The notes below the pieces were generated by a model, which did not search any database, had not been told where the DNA came from, and saw only the letters and a list, made by a program, of their open reading frames with translations. Shown here piece by piece: positions 16,656 to 25,144 of a stretch of DNA of 64,000 bases. This stretch comes from Clostridia bacterium (GTDB lineage Bacteria; Bacillota; Clostridia; Christensenellales; Aristaeellaceae): assembly GCA_017464305.1 (NCBI GenBank), contig JAFUDS010000024.1, positions 215,041 to 279,040 on the forward strand, in the 5' to 3' direction. The position numbers and the translations under genes are program-made. Position 1 is the first letter of the stretch, and the number at the start of each line of letters is the position of its first letter.

Positions 16656-17393
16656 TCACTTTTCTCGGTACCGCTCCTGGAAGGCGTAGATGCCGATGCC
16701 AGCGGCGATGGCGAGATTCAAGGAATCCACCTTATCATTGCTGGGAATCCGGACGGGCTGCCCAATCTGGGCAAATTCGGGCGGCAGACCGCGGCCTTCA
16801 TTGCCGAAAATCAGAGTTCGGTGGGATGACAATGGTGCACGAAGCGCCTCAGAAAGTGGTACGGAGGCATCCAGCATAAAGGGGTAATAATCCCGGGAGG
16901 CCATTTCATCCCAATAGGCCTCGAAGGTATCGTACATTCTGACCCGCAGGCGGAACAGGCTGCCCATGCTGGCGCGTACGGTTCGGGGATCGAAGAGATC
17001 CACGCAGGGGCGCACCAGGGCGATATCCTCTATTCCCAACCCCAAGGCCGTGCGTAGAATGGTGCCCACATTGCCGCTGTCGCCAGGCTGATGGAGCAGG
17101 ACATGGGGCTGGGATGGATCCAGCATGTCTGTAAATTTTTCAAAAACAGCGGCGGCATAGCAGTTCTCTTTTCCACTGATTCGGGTCAGGGCGCGATCCG
17201 CCTCCTCCACTCGAACGCCAATTTCATGGGCCAGAGCGATGAGCTTTTCAGCGCCCTCCCGGCCCAGCGCGCCGGAGTGTACCAGGAGTCGACGAACCTG
17301 GGCCGGGCGGTATAGCAGGCATTCCATGCTGGGGAAGATGCCGGGAGCATAGCTATACTCTAGGTCTGATTTATAAGCGCTTAATGAAGGCAT
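16656..17393 (-). CDS. TrmH/SpoU-family RNA 2'-O-methyltransferase
   Basis: A 245-residue SPOUT-class RNA methyltransferase that moves a methyl group from SAM to a ribose 2'-OH of tRNA or rRNA. The three SpoU motifs are present: PGDSGNVGTILRTALGLG, LIFGNEGRGLPPE and IPSNDKVDSLNLAIAAGIG, forming the trefoil-knot SAM site. The N-terminal ~95 residues are a short substrate-binding region, as in RlmB/TrmH-like proteins. ATG at 17393 follows AAAGGAGGAATT. It sits alone with its own promoter inside the surface-glycan region. Target base not predictable. Confidence 0.9.
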   Translation of the reverse strand: MPSLSAYKSDLEYSYAPGIFPSMECLLYRPAQVRRLLVHSGALGREGAEKLIALAHEIGVRVEEADRALTRISGKENCYAAAVFEKFTDMLDPSQPHVLLHQPGDSGNVGTILRTALGLGIEDIALVRPCVDLFDPRTVRASMGSLFRLRVRMYDTFEAYWDEMASRDYYPFMLDASVPLSEALRAPLSSHRTLIFGNEGRGLPPEFAQIGQPVRIPSNDKVDSLNLAIAAGIGIYAFQERYREK

Positions 17394-17437
17394 AATTCCT
17401 CCTTTTCCCGTGAGGTTTACCTCTGGGAATGAAAAGA

Positions 17438-17466
17438 AGTATAGTCGGTGGGGCCGGGCCTGTCAA
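17438..17466 (-). promoter_or_regulatory. Sigma-A promoter of the RNA methyltransferase gene
   Basis: Minus strand: perfect -35 TTGACA (17466-17461), 17-base spacer, -10 TATACT (17443-17438). Confidence 0.8.
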
Positions 17467-17600
17467 ATGCATGTGGAGGCCCGCCGCTATCATCTATTCT
17501 GGGAACGGAACGCGTTGAAAAATAAGGTGTCTCTTGAATTAATCATATGGGAAGTATGAGTATTTTACCCTCACTCAACTCGTCTTCGGGTAGTCGAGCC

Positions 17601-18137
17601 TTACCGATAATAATCCGAATTTACAAGTTGTGCTACATCCGTACGGAGTGCATCAGGAACTTCTATTGTGTCCATCGCCTTTTCTATTGTTATTCCAAGA
17701 TTTTTCATTATCTTCCGAACATGAAGCACCGTCAACTTCATCGAATTTCTTTTTTCAGTATCTTGCCTGATATCTTCCATAATCTTGCACATTTCTTCCA
17801 CCCCTTCCGGATCTTCTTTCAGGTATCTCACTCCGTTAGCCAAATTTGCATTAAACATCTCTTCTGGCTTGGAACACTTAAAGTCATGTATCAGCCTTCC
17901 AATTTCGCTGGATTCGTTTGCGTAATCCCCATTGACAAAAACGATTCGAGTTTTTCCACCCATTGACTGATTCCGCTGATCGCCGTGCTCATTTTCATCC
18001 TGCTCCAGAAACAGATCATCGTTTCGATAGCTGAACTGATTCACCGCTCTTCCATTTCCAACAACGTCATGTTCACACATGAAAATGCTGTAGGTTTCAT
18101 TCAAATCGGAATCAAGTCGCTCACCTGGCTTCGCCAT
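17601..18137 (-). pseudogene. Truncated Rpn/PD-(D/E)XK nuclease-family transposase
   Basis: A 178-residue reading frame that matches the C-terminal half of Rpn-type (PD-(D/E)XK nuclease family 'transposase') proteins: LNETYSIFMCEHDV, then GGKTRIVFVNGDYANESSEIGRLIHDF and VRYLKEDPEGVEEMCKIMEDI are characteristic stretches. Full-length relatives are about 270-330 residues with the nuclease core in the N-terminal part, which is missing here: upstream sequence does not continue the family. Base composition is more A+T-rich than the neighbours. It is probably a decayed mobile-type gene. It may still be translated from the ATG at 18137, but without the nuclease core it should be inactive. Confidence 0.65.
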
Positions 18138-18230
18138 CCTTTCTTCGGCACCTTGGCCTGAGCATCTCTTTCGCCGTTATTTTACACTATTCGGAGCATA
18201 GTTTCAATTCTCTGCTGGAGGAAGTTTGGT

Positions 18231-18259
18231 TGAAAGGCTCCGGGAAACAGGGTATAATG
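18231..18259 (+). promoter_or_regulatory. Sigma-A promoter of the amino-sugar/glycosyltransferase operon
   Basis: -35 TTGAAA (18231-18236), 17-base spacer, perfect -10 TATAAT (18254-18259). The leader before the TTG start at 18362 is about 95 bases. Confidence 0.8.
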
Positions 18260-18361
18260 CCCCTGTGACCCGGGCAAGGCGTTTTCCAGAGAAAGAAATT
18301 GCGGAAAGCCTGAAAAAGGGGTATCATAAGGAAACTTGGACGAAGCGAGGAGGGATAGCTG

Positions 18362-18772
18362 TTGAAGATCACGACCTTTGATTTCGAGGAGCATGGCGAT
18401 GATCGGGGGATTCTGATCTCTCTGGAGGAGAACAAGAATATCCCTTTCGACATTCGCCGGTGCTATTTTATGTATAACACCCAGCCGGGGGTTCGCCGGG
18501 GGTTCCATGCCCATAAAACATTGCGGCAGGTGCTGGTCTGCGTCCGGGGCAGCTGCAAAATCCTCCTGGACGACGGGACGGAAAAACAGGTGGTTCCTCT
18601 GGATCGGCCCAACAAGGGGCTGTATATCACTGCCAATACCTGGCGAGAGATGTTCGACTTTTCAGAGGACGCGGTGCTGATGGTGCTGGCGGATCAGCTG
18701 TACGACGAGGCGGACTACATTCGGAATTACGACGCCTTTCTGGCGCATGTAGGCAAGGAATCGGAGGAGTGA
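18362..18772 (+). CDS. dTDP-6-deoxyhexulose 3,4-ketoisomerase (FdtA/QdtA type)
   Basis: A 136-residue cupin of the WxcM-like/FdtA family (PF05523). These enzymes move the keto group of dTDP-4-keto-6-deoxyglucose to carbon 3, before a 3-aminotransferase acts. The catalytic pair His49 and His51 in RRGFHAHKTLRQ falls at the same numbers as in FdtA. FdtA and QdtA differ in C4 stereochemistry, which I cannot judge from sequence, so the product could lead to Fuc3N or Qui3N. The start is TTG at 18362, after GAGGAGGG. The aminotransferase gene starts four bases past its stop. The genes for dTDP-glucose synthesis (rmlA, rmlB) are not in this window. Confidence 0.88.
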   Translation: MKITTFDFEEHGDDRGILISLEENKNIPFDIRRCYFMYNTQPGVRRGFHAHKTLRQVLVCVRGSCKILLDDGTEKQVVPLDRPNKGLYITANTWREMFDFSEDAVLMVLADQLYDEADYIRNYDAFLAHVGKESEE

Positions 18773-18775
18773 AGG

Positions 18776-19873
18776 GTGAACGGAGTGCAGGTTCCCTATA
18801 CAGATTTCGCGAGAATGCATGATCCCCTTCGGGCGGAGCTGGATGCCGCTTGGAAACGGGTGATGGATCGGGAATGGTTCATCGGCGGCGCAGAGGATCA
18901 GGCCTTTGAAGAGGAGTTTGCCGCCCTTTGCGGCGCTAAATTTTGCGTGGGCGTAGGCAATGGGCTGGACGCGCTGCGGCTGATTCTGCTGGCAGCCGGC
19001 ATCGGGAAGGGGGATGAGGTGCTGGTGCCCGCCAACACCTTTATCGCCAGCGCCCTGGCTATTTCCTATGTAGGGGCTAGGCCGGTGTTGGTGGATCCGG
19101 ACCGAGAGACGGCCCTGATCACCCCCCAGGAGGTGGAGAAGCATATTACGGAGAAGACGAAGGCCATCATGCCGGTGCATCTCTACGGGCGCATGGCGGA
19201 GATGGAGGGCTTTGCTGATTTGGCGGCCCGGCATCACCTGCTGCTGGTAGAGGACGCAGCCCAGGCCCATGGAGCTTTGCGGCAGGGAAAGGGGCCGGCA
19301 GCCTGGGGGCTGGCGGCGGGATATTCCTTTTATCCTGGGAAAAACCTGGGGGCCCTGGGAGATGCCGGCGCGGTGATCACCAATGATCCAGTGCTTGCTC
19401 GGCGGGTTCGCGCCCTGAGCAATTATGGCTCCGAAGTCAAGTATCATCACGAGTGGGCTGGGGTCAATTCCCGGCTGGACGAGCTGCAGGCGGCCCTGCT
19501 GCGGGTCAAGCTGCCCTATCTGCCAGCGTGGACGGCGGAGAGGCGGCGGATCGCCGTAGCCTACGAAGCCGGGATCCAGAATCCGAAGATTCGCCTGCTG
19601 CGGCAAGCGGAGGGAAACGTATATCATATTTTCCCGGTATTTACGCAGGAGCGGGATGCGCTGCAAAAGCATTTGGAGCAGGCGGGGATTCACTGCCTGA
19701 TTCATTACCCCATCCCCGTGCATCTGCAGCGGGCCTACGCGGAATTGGGATATCGCCGGGGGGATTTCCCGGCGGCGGAGGAGCTGGCGGAGACGGAGCT
19801 AAGTCTGCCACTGTATCCGGGGATGACGGAGGAGCAAATTCAGCATGTCATCCAGCAGGTCAACAGCTTTTGA
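18776..19873 (+). CDS. DegT/DnrJ/EryC1 sugar aminotransferase (FdtB/QdtB type)
   Basis: A 365-residue PLP enzyme of the sugar 3-aminotransferase group. The PLP lysine is Lys189 in [23 protein letters not shown] and [10 protein letters not shown] (PLP-ring contacts) are also present. Paired with the ketoisomerase it should make dTDP-3-amino-3,6-dideoxyhexose from glutamate and the 3-keto sugar. The GTG at 18776 follows GGAGTGAAGG. An N-acetyltransferase that would complete Fuc3NAc or Qui3NAc is not seen next to it; the acyltransferase at 31352 is of a different, membrane type. Confidence 0.9.
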   Translation: MNGVQVPYTDFARMHDPLRAELDAAWKRVMDREWFIGGAEDQAFEEEFAALCGAKFCVGVGNGLDALRLILLAAGIGKGDEVLVPANTFIASALAISYVGARPVLVDPDRETALITPQEVEKHITEKTKAIMPVHLYGRMAEMEGFADLAARHHLLLVEDAAQAHGALRQGKGPAAWGLAAGYSFYPGKNLGALGDAGAVITNDPVLARRVRALSNYGSEVKYHHEWAGVNSRLDELQAALLRVKLPYLPAWTAERRRIAVAYEAGIQNPKIRLLRQAEGNVYHIFPVFTQERDALQKHLEQAGIHCLIHYPIPVHLQRAYAELGYRRGDFPAAEELAETELSLPLYPGMTEEQIQHVIQQVNSF

Positions 19874-19960
19874 GCAGATCGGAAGAACAGCTGAGCTCTG
19901 GAGAGAGAAATTCCCGAGGGCTTGGGCGGAAACAGTTACAAAACAGGGAGGAAACAGGAC

Positions 19961-20656
19961 TTGCGATTGCTGGTCATCATTCCGGCCTACAATGAGGAAG
20001 CCAGCCTGCCAGACACGGTCCGGGAGCTTCGGCAGAAGGCACCAGAGGTAGATTTCGTCGTCGTCAACGATGGCTCCGGGGACGGGACGGAGAGCGTATG
20101 CCAAAAAAACGGATATCCGCTGCTAAACCTGCCCACCAATCTGGGGTTGACGGGCGCCTTTCAGACGGGAATGAGATATGCCTTCGAACAGGGATACGAC
20201 GGGGCGTTGCAGCTGGACGCGGACGGACAGCATGATCCCGCGTTCATCCAGCCCATGGCGGACAGGATGGAGCGGGAGGGGCTGGACCTGGTGCTGGGGT
20301 CCCGATTCCTGACGGAGAAGCGGCCCCGCAGCCTGCGCATGGTGGGTAATGCGCTGATCGAATGGGCCGTCCGGGTTACGACGGGGAAGGTGGTCACGGA
20401 TCCCACCTGCGGCATGCGGCTGTATGGCCGGCGGGTCATGGCCCATATGGCCTATTCCCCAGTGGCTCGGCCGGAGCCGGATACCCTGGCCTTCCTGATT
20501 CGCAGCGGAGCAAAAACTGGAGAGGTGCCGGTGTCCATCCGGGAGCGTCAGGCGGGGGAGAGCTATCTGAGCCTGGGGCGCTCCTTTCGGTATATGGCGC
20601 AAATGGGAATGAACATTTTTGTGCTGCAATGGGTGATGAAGAAGGAGAAGCTGTAG
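19961..20656 (+). CDS. Glycosyltransferase family 2 (polyprenyl-phosphate sugar synthase-like)
   Basis: A 231-residue GT2 of the dolichol-phosphate mannose synthase type, without membrane anchor. It starts LLVIIPAYNEEASLPDTV, has VVVNDGSGDGTE and the metal-binding QLDADGQHDP. Such enzymes transfer a sugar from a nucleotide donor to polyprenyl phosphate on the inner membrane face. The start is TTG 19961, after GGGAGG; a longer reading from 19922 has no ribosome site. The next gene (DUF2304) begins two bases after its stop; GT2-DUF2304 pairs are common, the DUF2304 protein probably anchoring the enzyme. Confidence 0.88.
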   Translation: MRLLVIIPAYNEEASLPDTVRELRQKAPEVDFVVVNDGSGDGTESVCQKNGYPLLNLPTNLGLTGAFQTGMRYAFEQGYDGALQLDADGQHDPAFIQPMADRMEREGLDLVLGSRFLTEKRPRSLRMVGNALIEWAVRVTTGKVVTDPTCGMRLYGRRVMAHMAYSPVARPEPDTLAFLIRSGAKTGEVPVSIRERQAGESYLSLGRSFRYMAQMGMNIFVLQWVMKKEKL

Positions 20657-20658
20657 CC

Positions 20659-20997
20659 ATGTCATGGATGATGCGTATATTGTTGATCGCCGGATCCCTG
20701 CTGACCGCCTTCTATGTTTTGCAGCGCGTGCGAAAAAGCAAAATGCGGACGGAGGATTCCCTGTTCTGGCTGTGCTTCAGCCTGATCCTGGTGCTCATGG
20801 GGCTGTTGCCGAACCTGGTAACCGCGCTGGCCACCTGGATGGGGGTTTTGAGCGCGGCAAATCTAGTGTTTTTGATCGTCATTTTTTTCCTGATCATCAA
20901 GCTGTTCCTGATGGATCAGCGGATTTCCGCCCTGCAGCGGCAGGTGACAGAAACGGCGCAAAAGGTGGCGATTCAGGAGAAGGAGGAGGGAAAATAA
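20659..20997 (+). CDS. DUF2304 membrane protein
   Basis: A 112-residue protein with three predicted membrane helices and a C-terminal charged coil (DQRISALQRQVTETAQ). The pattern RKSKMRTEDSLFWLCFSLILV followed by an LV-rich helix is typical of DUF2304 (PF10066). It begins two bases after a GT2 gene and ends three bases before another GT2 gene, so it is surely in the same operon. No enzymatic motif. A membrane partner or flippase-like role for the GT2 product is inferred from constant genome linkage in this family. Confidence 0.8.
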   Translation: MSWMMRILLIAGSLLTAFYVLQRVRKSKMRTEDSLFWLCFSLILVLMGLLPNLVTALATWMGVLSAANLVFLIVIFFLIIKLFLMDQRISALQRQVTETAQKVAIQEKEEGK

Positions 20998-20999
20998 GG

Positions 21000-21953
21000 A
21001 TGGACCGAATTGCGGTGCTGATTCCCTGCTACAACGAGGCGGCCACAATCGGGAAGGTGGCGACGGAATTTCGACAGGTATTGCCGGAAGCGGTCATCTA
21101 TGTCTACGACAACAATTCCTCCGATGGCACCGGGGATATCGCCCGGGGGCTGGGGTGCGTTGTCCGCAGGGAATACCAGCAGGGGAAGGGAAATGTGATC
21201 CGCCGAATGTTCTCCGAAATCGACGCGGAATGCTATATCATGGTGGATGGGGATGACACCTATCCAGCGGAAAACGCCCGGGAGATGTGCGATCTGGTTT
21301 TAAATGAGCGGGCGGATATGGTGATTGGCGACCGCCTGTCCTCCACCTATTTTCAGGAAAACAAACGGCCCTTTCATAACCTGGGCAATAGCCTGGTCCG
21401 GGGGAGCATCAATCGCCTGTTCCACACGGATATCAAGGACATCATGACCGGATATCGGGCCTTTAGCTATCGGTTTGTAAAGACCTTCCCGGTGCTGTCC
21501 AAAGGCTTTGAAATTGAAACAGAAATGACCATCCATGCCGTGGATAAGAACATGGATCTGCGCAATGTGGTGGTAGAATACCGGGATCGGCCGGAGGACA
21601 GCCAGTCTAAGCTCAACACTTATTCCGACGGCTTCAAGGTGCTGCTGATGATTCAGCGGCTGTTCCGCACCTATCGCCCCCTGGGTTATTTCGGGCTGAT
21701 CGCCGCCGTGCTGGCAGTGATCGCCATCGCGTTCTTGATCCCGGTTCTGGTGACCTATGGCAAGACCGGCCTGGTGCCCCGCTTTCCGACGCTGATCGCC
21801 TGCGGCTTTGTAGGCATCGCGGCGCTGCAGGCTTTCTTCACCGGGCTGACACTGAAAACCAGCTATCAGAAAAACCGGCAGGATTTCGAAATGGAGCTAT
21901 ACCGGGCCACGGATGATTTTCAGCGGAAAAAGCGGGAAAGCAGCTTGGACTGA
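21000..21953 (+). CDS. Membrane-anchored glycosyltransferase family 2
   Basis: A 317-residue GT2. The catalytic domain (residues 1-230) has VLIPCYNEAATIGKV, YVYDNNSSDGTGD, the DXD-like VDGDDTYP and the acceptor motif DIMTGYRAFSYRF. Two hydrophobic segments near residues 225-285 anchor it, as in polyprenyl-phosphate glycosyltransferases. ATG 21000 follows GGAGGAGGG. The acidic-aromatic pattern fits dolichol-phosphate mannose/glucose synthase relatives in Firmicutes surface-glycan loci. It ends 34 bases inside the converging GtrA gene. Confidence 0.88.
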   Translation: MDRIAVLIPCYNEAATIGKVATEFRQVLPEAVIYVYDNNSSDGTGDIARGLGCVVRREYQQGKGNVIRRMFSEIDAECYIMVDGDDTYPAENAREMCDLVLNERADMVIGDRLSSTYFQENKRPFHNLGNSLVRGSINRLFHTDIKDIMTGYRAFSYRFVKTFPVLSKGFEIETEMTIHAVDKNMDLRNVVVEYRDRPEDSQSKLNTYSDGFKVLLMIQRLFRTYRPLGYFGLIAAVLAVIAIAFLIPVLVTYGKTGLVPRFPTLIACGFVGIAALQAFFTGLTLKTSYQKNRQDFEMELYRATDDFQRKKRESSLD

Positions 21954-22375
21954 AGCACGGCCCGCTTGGTAAAGAAATTCCAGAACATGACCAGCACCGT
22001 GGTGATGCAGGCATTGACCATGTACATGGAGACATCCTTGCCCAGGATGGTGAAGAGCACCTGCTCCTCGCCAAAGATCAGACGGAAGATCCACATCAGC
22101 AGCTCGTTCCAGGCCAGTCCCAGGAGGCTGGTGATCAGGAAACCAGCTTTGGCTGCAGTGTTGCTGTCCTTGGCGGAGGGCCAGATCCACAGCACGCTGA
22201 AGATATAGTTCGCCACCGTTGCCACCAGGAAGGCGATGGGCAGGGCAATCAGGGTATCCAGCCCAGCGCCGTCCCGCAGCAACACCAGCAGGCCGAACTG
22301 AATCAGGAAGCAAATACCGCCGGAAACCAGAAATTTGAAGACCTCGCTCCAGCGGGAAGAAGACTTAGCATTCAT
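21920..22375 (-). CDS. GtrA-family membrane protein
   Basis: A 151-residue protein with four membrane helices of the GtrA type (PF04138). Members are thought to flip polyprenyl-phosphate-linked sugars across the membrane. Typical features: FKFLVSGGICFLIQFGLLVLL, then LPIAFLVATVANYIFSVLWIW (Asn-Tyr core) and a final NACITTVLVMFWNFFTKRAVL. It overlaps the 3' end of the GT2 gene by 34 bases, tail to tail. It lies 17 bases after the YdjC-type gene on the same strand and shares its promoter. Confidence 0.88.
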   Translation of the reverse strand: MNAKSSSRWSEVFKFLVSGGICFLIQFGLLVLLRDGAGLDTLIALPIAFLVATVANYIFSVLWIWPSAKDSNTAAKAGFLITSLLGLAWNELLMWIFRLIFGEEQVLFTILGKDVSMYMVNACITTVLVMFWNFFTKRAVLQSKLLSRFFR

Positions 22376-22392
22376 GGTGAAAACTCCTTTGA

Positions 22393-23286
22393 TTATTCAT
22401 TTCGGGGAAGATTCATGAGCATATCGAATTCCACATCCCGCTGTGGGGCAAGAAAGGCTTTTCGGTCATCCGGGCCGTATTCAGCCGTGATCTCAGAGGA
22501 AAGACAATGCCCAGGATGGGACAGGACCTCCAGATAGGCATCCTTCCCCTGGGCATATTTTTGCATGCGGGGCAGCAGCAGGGAGACGCGCCGCAAATCC
22601 ATCTCGCCGGTCATGGCCACGCCGAACACCTCCCCTGTCGGAATCCCCGCCCGCTGCAGCTTTCTCCGAACGGAATGGCTGAGGGCATGCAGCACCCGGT
22701 TTTTCAACAGATTGACGGGAGAAAGGGATCGAGGAATCCCCGGGGTTGAAAGGAACATGGAGAGGGGCTCAGCGGAGCAGCGAATAAACCGCACTCTTCC
22801 TCCCAGATTCATCCGGTCCAGGGTAAGCATCAAGGCCTCAAAAACCAAGGGGATCATATGGGTGTGCACATGGCTGTCGATCCGCAGCGCCAAGGGATTT
22901 CCGTCGGCGTCTTTGATTTCATCCGTTTCCCGCAGAAAAGCCAGAATTTGCGCCTCCATCTCCCGTGAATAGTCGGCAATGATTTTTTTTCGGCCGGGCA
23001 AAAAGTTATGAAGAAAAATCTTACCCCAGGAATTGTGAATGATCTGTTTTTGCGGGAGAGAGGAGAGCCAAAAACCGTCAATCAAATTGATATGCACAGA
23101 AAGCAGGGGCTTGCGGGGAAACCGATCCCATTCCTGGCGCAACAGACCCATGCACTCCGCGTAGCAGCCCATATTGGTCATTACGCTGAGACTGTCGATC
23201 CGCCCGGCGCGCAGCAGCACCAGGATGCGCTTGGAATTTTCAAGGGACGCGGCATAATCATCCGCGTGGAAATCAATTTCGTACAC
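22393..23286 (-). CDS. ChbG/YdjC-type carbohydrate deacetylase
   Basis: A 297-residue YdjC/ChbG family protein (PF04794), a metal-dependent deacetylase fold acting on N-acetylated sugars. Conserved metal and catalytic sites are visible: DFHADDYA (residues 5-12), SVHINLID, DSHVHTHM, and EVLSHPGH. The start is GTG at 23286, after GGAGGAGCC. It is the first gene of a two-gene minus-strand unit with GtrA. In this setting it may deacetylate a lipid-linked or polymer sugar; the substrate is unknown. Confidence 0.88.
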   Translation of the reverse strand: MYEIDFHADDYAASLENSKRILVLLRAGRIDSLSVMTNMGCYAECMGLLRQEWDRFPRKPLLSVHINLIDGFWLSSLPQKQIIHNSWGKIFLHNFLPGRKKIIADYSREMEAQILAFLRETDEIKDADGNPLALRIDSHVHTHMIPLVFEALMLTLDRMNLGGRVRFIRCSAEPLSMFLSTPGIPRSLSPVNLLKNRVLHALSHSVRRKLQRAGIPTGEVFGVAMTGEMDLRRVSLLLPRMQKYAQGKDAYLEVLSHPGHCLSSEITAEYGPDDRKAFLAPQRDVEFDMLMNLPRNE

Positions 23287-23325
23287 GGCTCCTCCAGCGG
23301 TAAAATCCTTCTAACACCAGGAAAG

Positions 23326-23354
23326 ATGATAGCAAAAAAAGGGGAGAAGGTCAA
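23326..23354 (-). promoter_or_regulatory. Sigma-A promoter of the YdjC-GtrA unit
   Basis: Minus strand: -35 TTGACC (23354-23349), 17-base spacer, -10 TATCAT (23331-23326). Confidence 0.7.
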
Positions 23355-23483
23355 GGCTGGCAGGGATTGAAGGGGGTCTTGTCGAATTTTCTCGAAATAT
23401 GGGATTTTACGGGCGTAAGATACCATATGGATTTTTGCCGTCGAGAGGAGAGACCTGGCCCGGGGCCGGTCAATGATATTTGC

Positions 23484-25058
23484 ATGAACAAGGGAGCAAA
23501 GTGCTGGACAAGATGGCCGCTGGGGGAAAAACAGCTGTGGAGCCGGGTGCCAGAGGTTTTTTGGTATGCCCTGGCGGGGGCCTTCTGTTGCGGTCTCTTG
23601 ACCCATGGCATGGCGCTGTTTAACAAGCTGTCCTGGCACGATGATATTTTTTCACTTTTCATGACGGGGACGACGGTGAAGCTGGGCCGCTGGATGCTGC
23701 ACGTGATTGTGGAATTCGAAAAGTGGTTCTATGGCAACGGGCAATTCAGCATCCCCGCGGTCAATGGCATATATTCCCTGGTGTGTATCGGGCTTTCCGC
23801 GGGGCTGCTGGTCAGCCATTGGCGGATTCGCTCCCGATCCCTCAGCGCGCTGACGGGGATGATGATGGCGGTTTTTCCCGTAATCACGGGATTGTTCAGC
23901 TTCATGTTCACCGTCCATTATTATATGCTGTCCCTCCTGATGATCGTGGGCGGCAGCCTGCTGATCTGTGCCAAGGGAAAGGCTGCCTGGGGGAAAAAGC
24001 TGGCAGGCATCCTGCTGTGCGGATGCGCGATAGGGATCTATCAGGCTTTTATCCCCATCATGCTGATGATCATCCTGATCGACGTGGTCATGGATTTGAT
24101 CCAGGGGGAGGAAAAGGTGAGTACCCTCCTGGGGAGAGTGTTGATTCTGGCGCTGTGTGTAGCGGGGGCCATGGGGGTCTATTTTGCGGGGAGCAAATAC
24201 TTCCTGTGGAAGGAAAACCTGCAGCTGGACAGCTACATGGGCATCAGCGAAATGGGAACCGCCACCCTGGGGGATTATCTGAACCGGGTTATTGTGGCCT
24301 ACCGGGAGTTTTTCCACCCGACCCATTTCTCCCTCTGGGATATGTATCCCCAGGCCATGTTCAATGTGTATCGGCTGATGCTTTGCCTGGACATCCTGCT
24401 GGGACTCCTTTTCGCGGTGCAAACCTGGAAAAAGAGCCCGGTGAAGGCCCTACTGCTGTTGGTAGCCCTGGCCCTGGTGCCCCTGGGGTGCAATTTTATT
24501 TTCGTCATGTCGGAGGAGATTCACAGCCTGATGGTCTATGGCCAGGTGATGCAGATGGTGCTGCTGGTTTGCCTCGTGGACAAGGCAGAATGGCCCGGGG
24601 CAGCGATGAAATCCCTCCTCCGCCGGGGAACTGCGCTGCTGATGGCGCTGGGAGGCATCATGTATTTCCGGTATGACAACCAATGCTATCTGAAGGCGGT
24701 GTTTCAGCAACAGGAGGCCATTTCCTGGAACACGACCCTGGTGACCCGTATCGAATCCATCGAGGGCTTCCGGGATGAGCTGCCGGTGGCCTTTGTAAAC
24801 CGGGAAAACATGCAGGATCGGAACCTGTACAACCTGACGGAATTTGATTTCCTGTCCATCGGCACCTATGATAATAATATTCAGGGGTTCATGAATGACT
24901 GGGCCTGGAAAGCCTTTATGGAGCGCTGGTGCGGCTTTGGGCCGGAGATGGTGGACGCCCAACTGGTGGAAAACTGGCCGGAGGTGCAGGCCATGCCCAG
25001 CTATCCAGACGCGGGCTCCATTCAGATTTTGCAGGATGTGATCGTGGTAAAGTTCTGA
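23484..25058 (+). CDS. GtrII-type glucosyltransferase membrane protein (copy 1)
   Basis: A 524-residue GT-C-like membrane protein (GtrII, PF14264), which adds a sugar from a polyprenyl-phosphate donor to a surface glycan. It has about ten to twelve helices. The first loop carries HGMALFNKLSWHDDIFSLF with the acidic pair expected at a GT-C active site. The soluble C-terminal part (from about residue 430) ends ERWCGFGPEMV... WPEVQAMPSYPDAGSIQ. The genes at 36457 and 38025 share all these stretches. I chose ATG 23484 because it gives the same N-terminal length as copy 2; the frame is open back to 23367 and no clear ribosome site decides. Confidence 0.85.
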   Translation: MNKGAKCWTRWPLGEKQLWSRVPEVFWYALAGAFCCGLLTHGMALFNKLSWHDDIFSLFMTGTTVKLGRWMLHVIVEFEKWFYGNGQFSIPAVNGIYSLVCIGLSAGLLVSHWRIRSRSLSALTGMMMAVFPVITGLFSFMFTVHYYMLSLLMIVGGSLLICAKGKAAWGKKLAGILLCGCAIGIYQAFIPIMLMIILIDVVMDLIQGEEKVSTLLGRVLILALCVAGAMGVYFAGSKYFLWKENLQLDSYMGISEMGTATLGDYLNRVIVAYREFFHPTHFSLWDMYPQAMFNVYRLMLCLDILLGLLFAVQTWKKSPVKALLLLVALALVPLGCNFIFVMSEEIHSLMVYGQVMQMVLLVCLVDKAEWPGAAMKSLLRRGTALLMALGGIMYFRYDNQCYLKAVFQQQEAISWNTTLVTRIESIEGFRDELPVAFVNRENMQDRNLYNLTEFDFLSIGTYDNNIQGFMNDWAWKAFMERWCGFGPEMVDAQLVENWPEVQAMPSYPDAGSIQILQDVIVVKF

Positions 25059-25144
25059 CGGGGAACAAGACCTCCCCCTCCTTACGATGAAAGCGGGAAA
25101 AAACATAGGACGAATTTGAGCGGGAAAGGAGCAGTGGTCCACGA

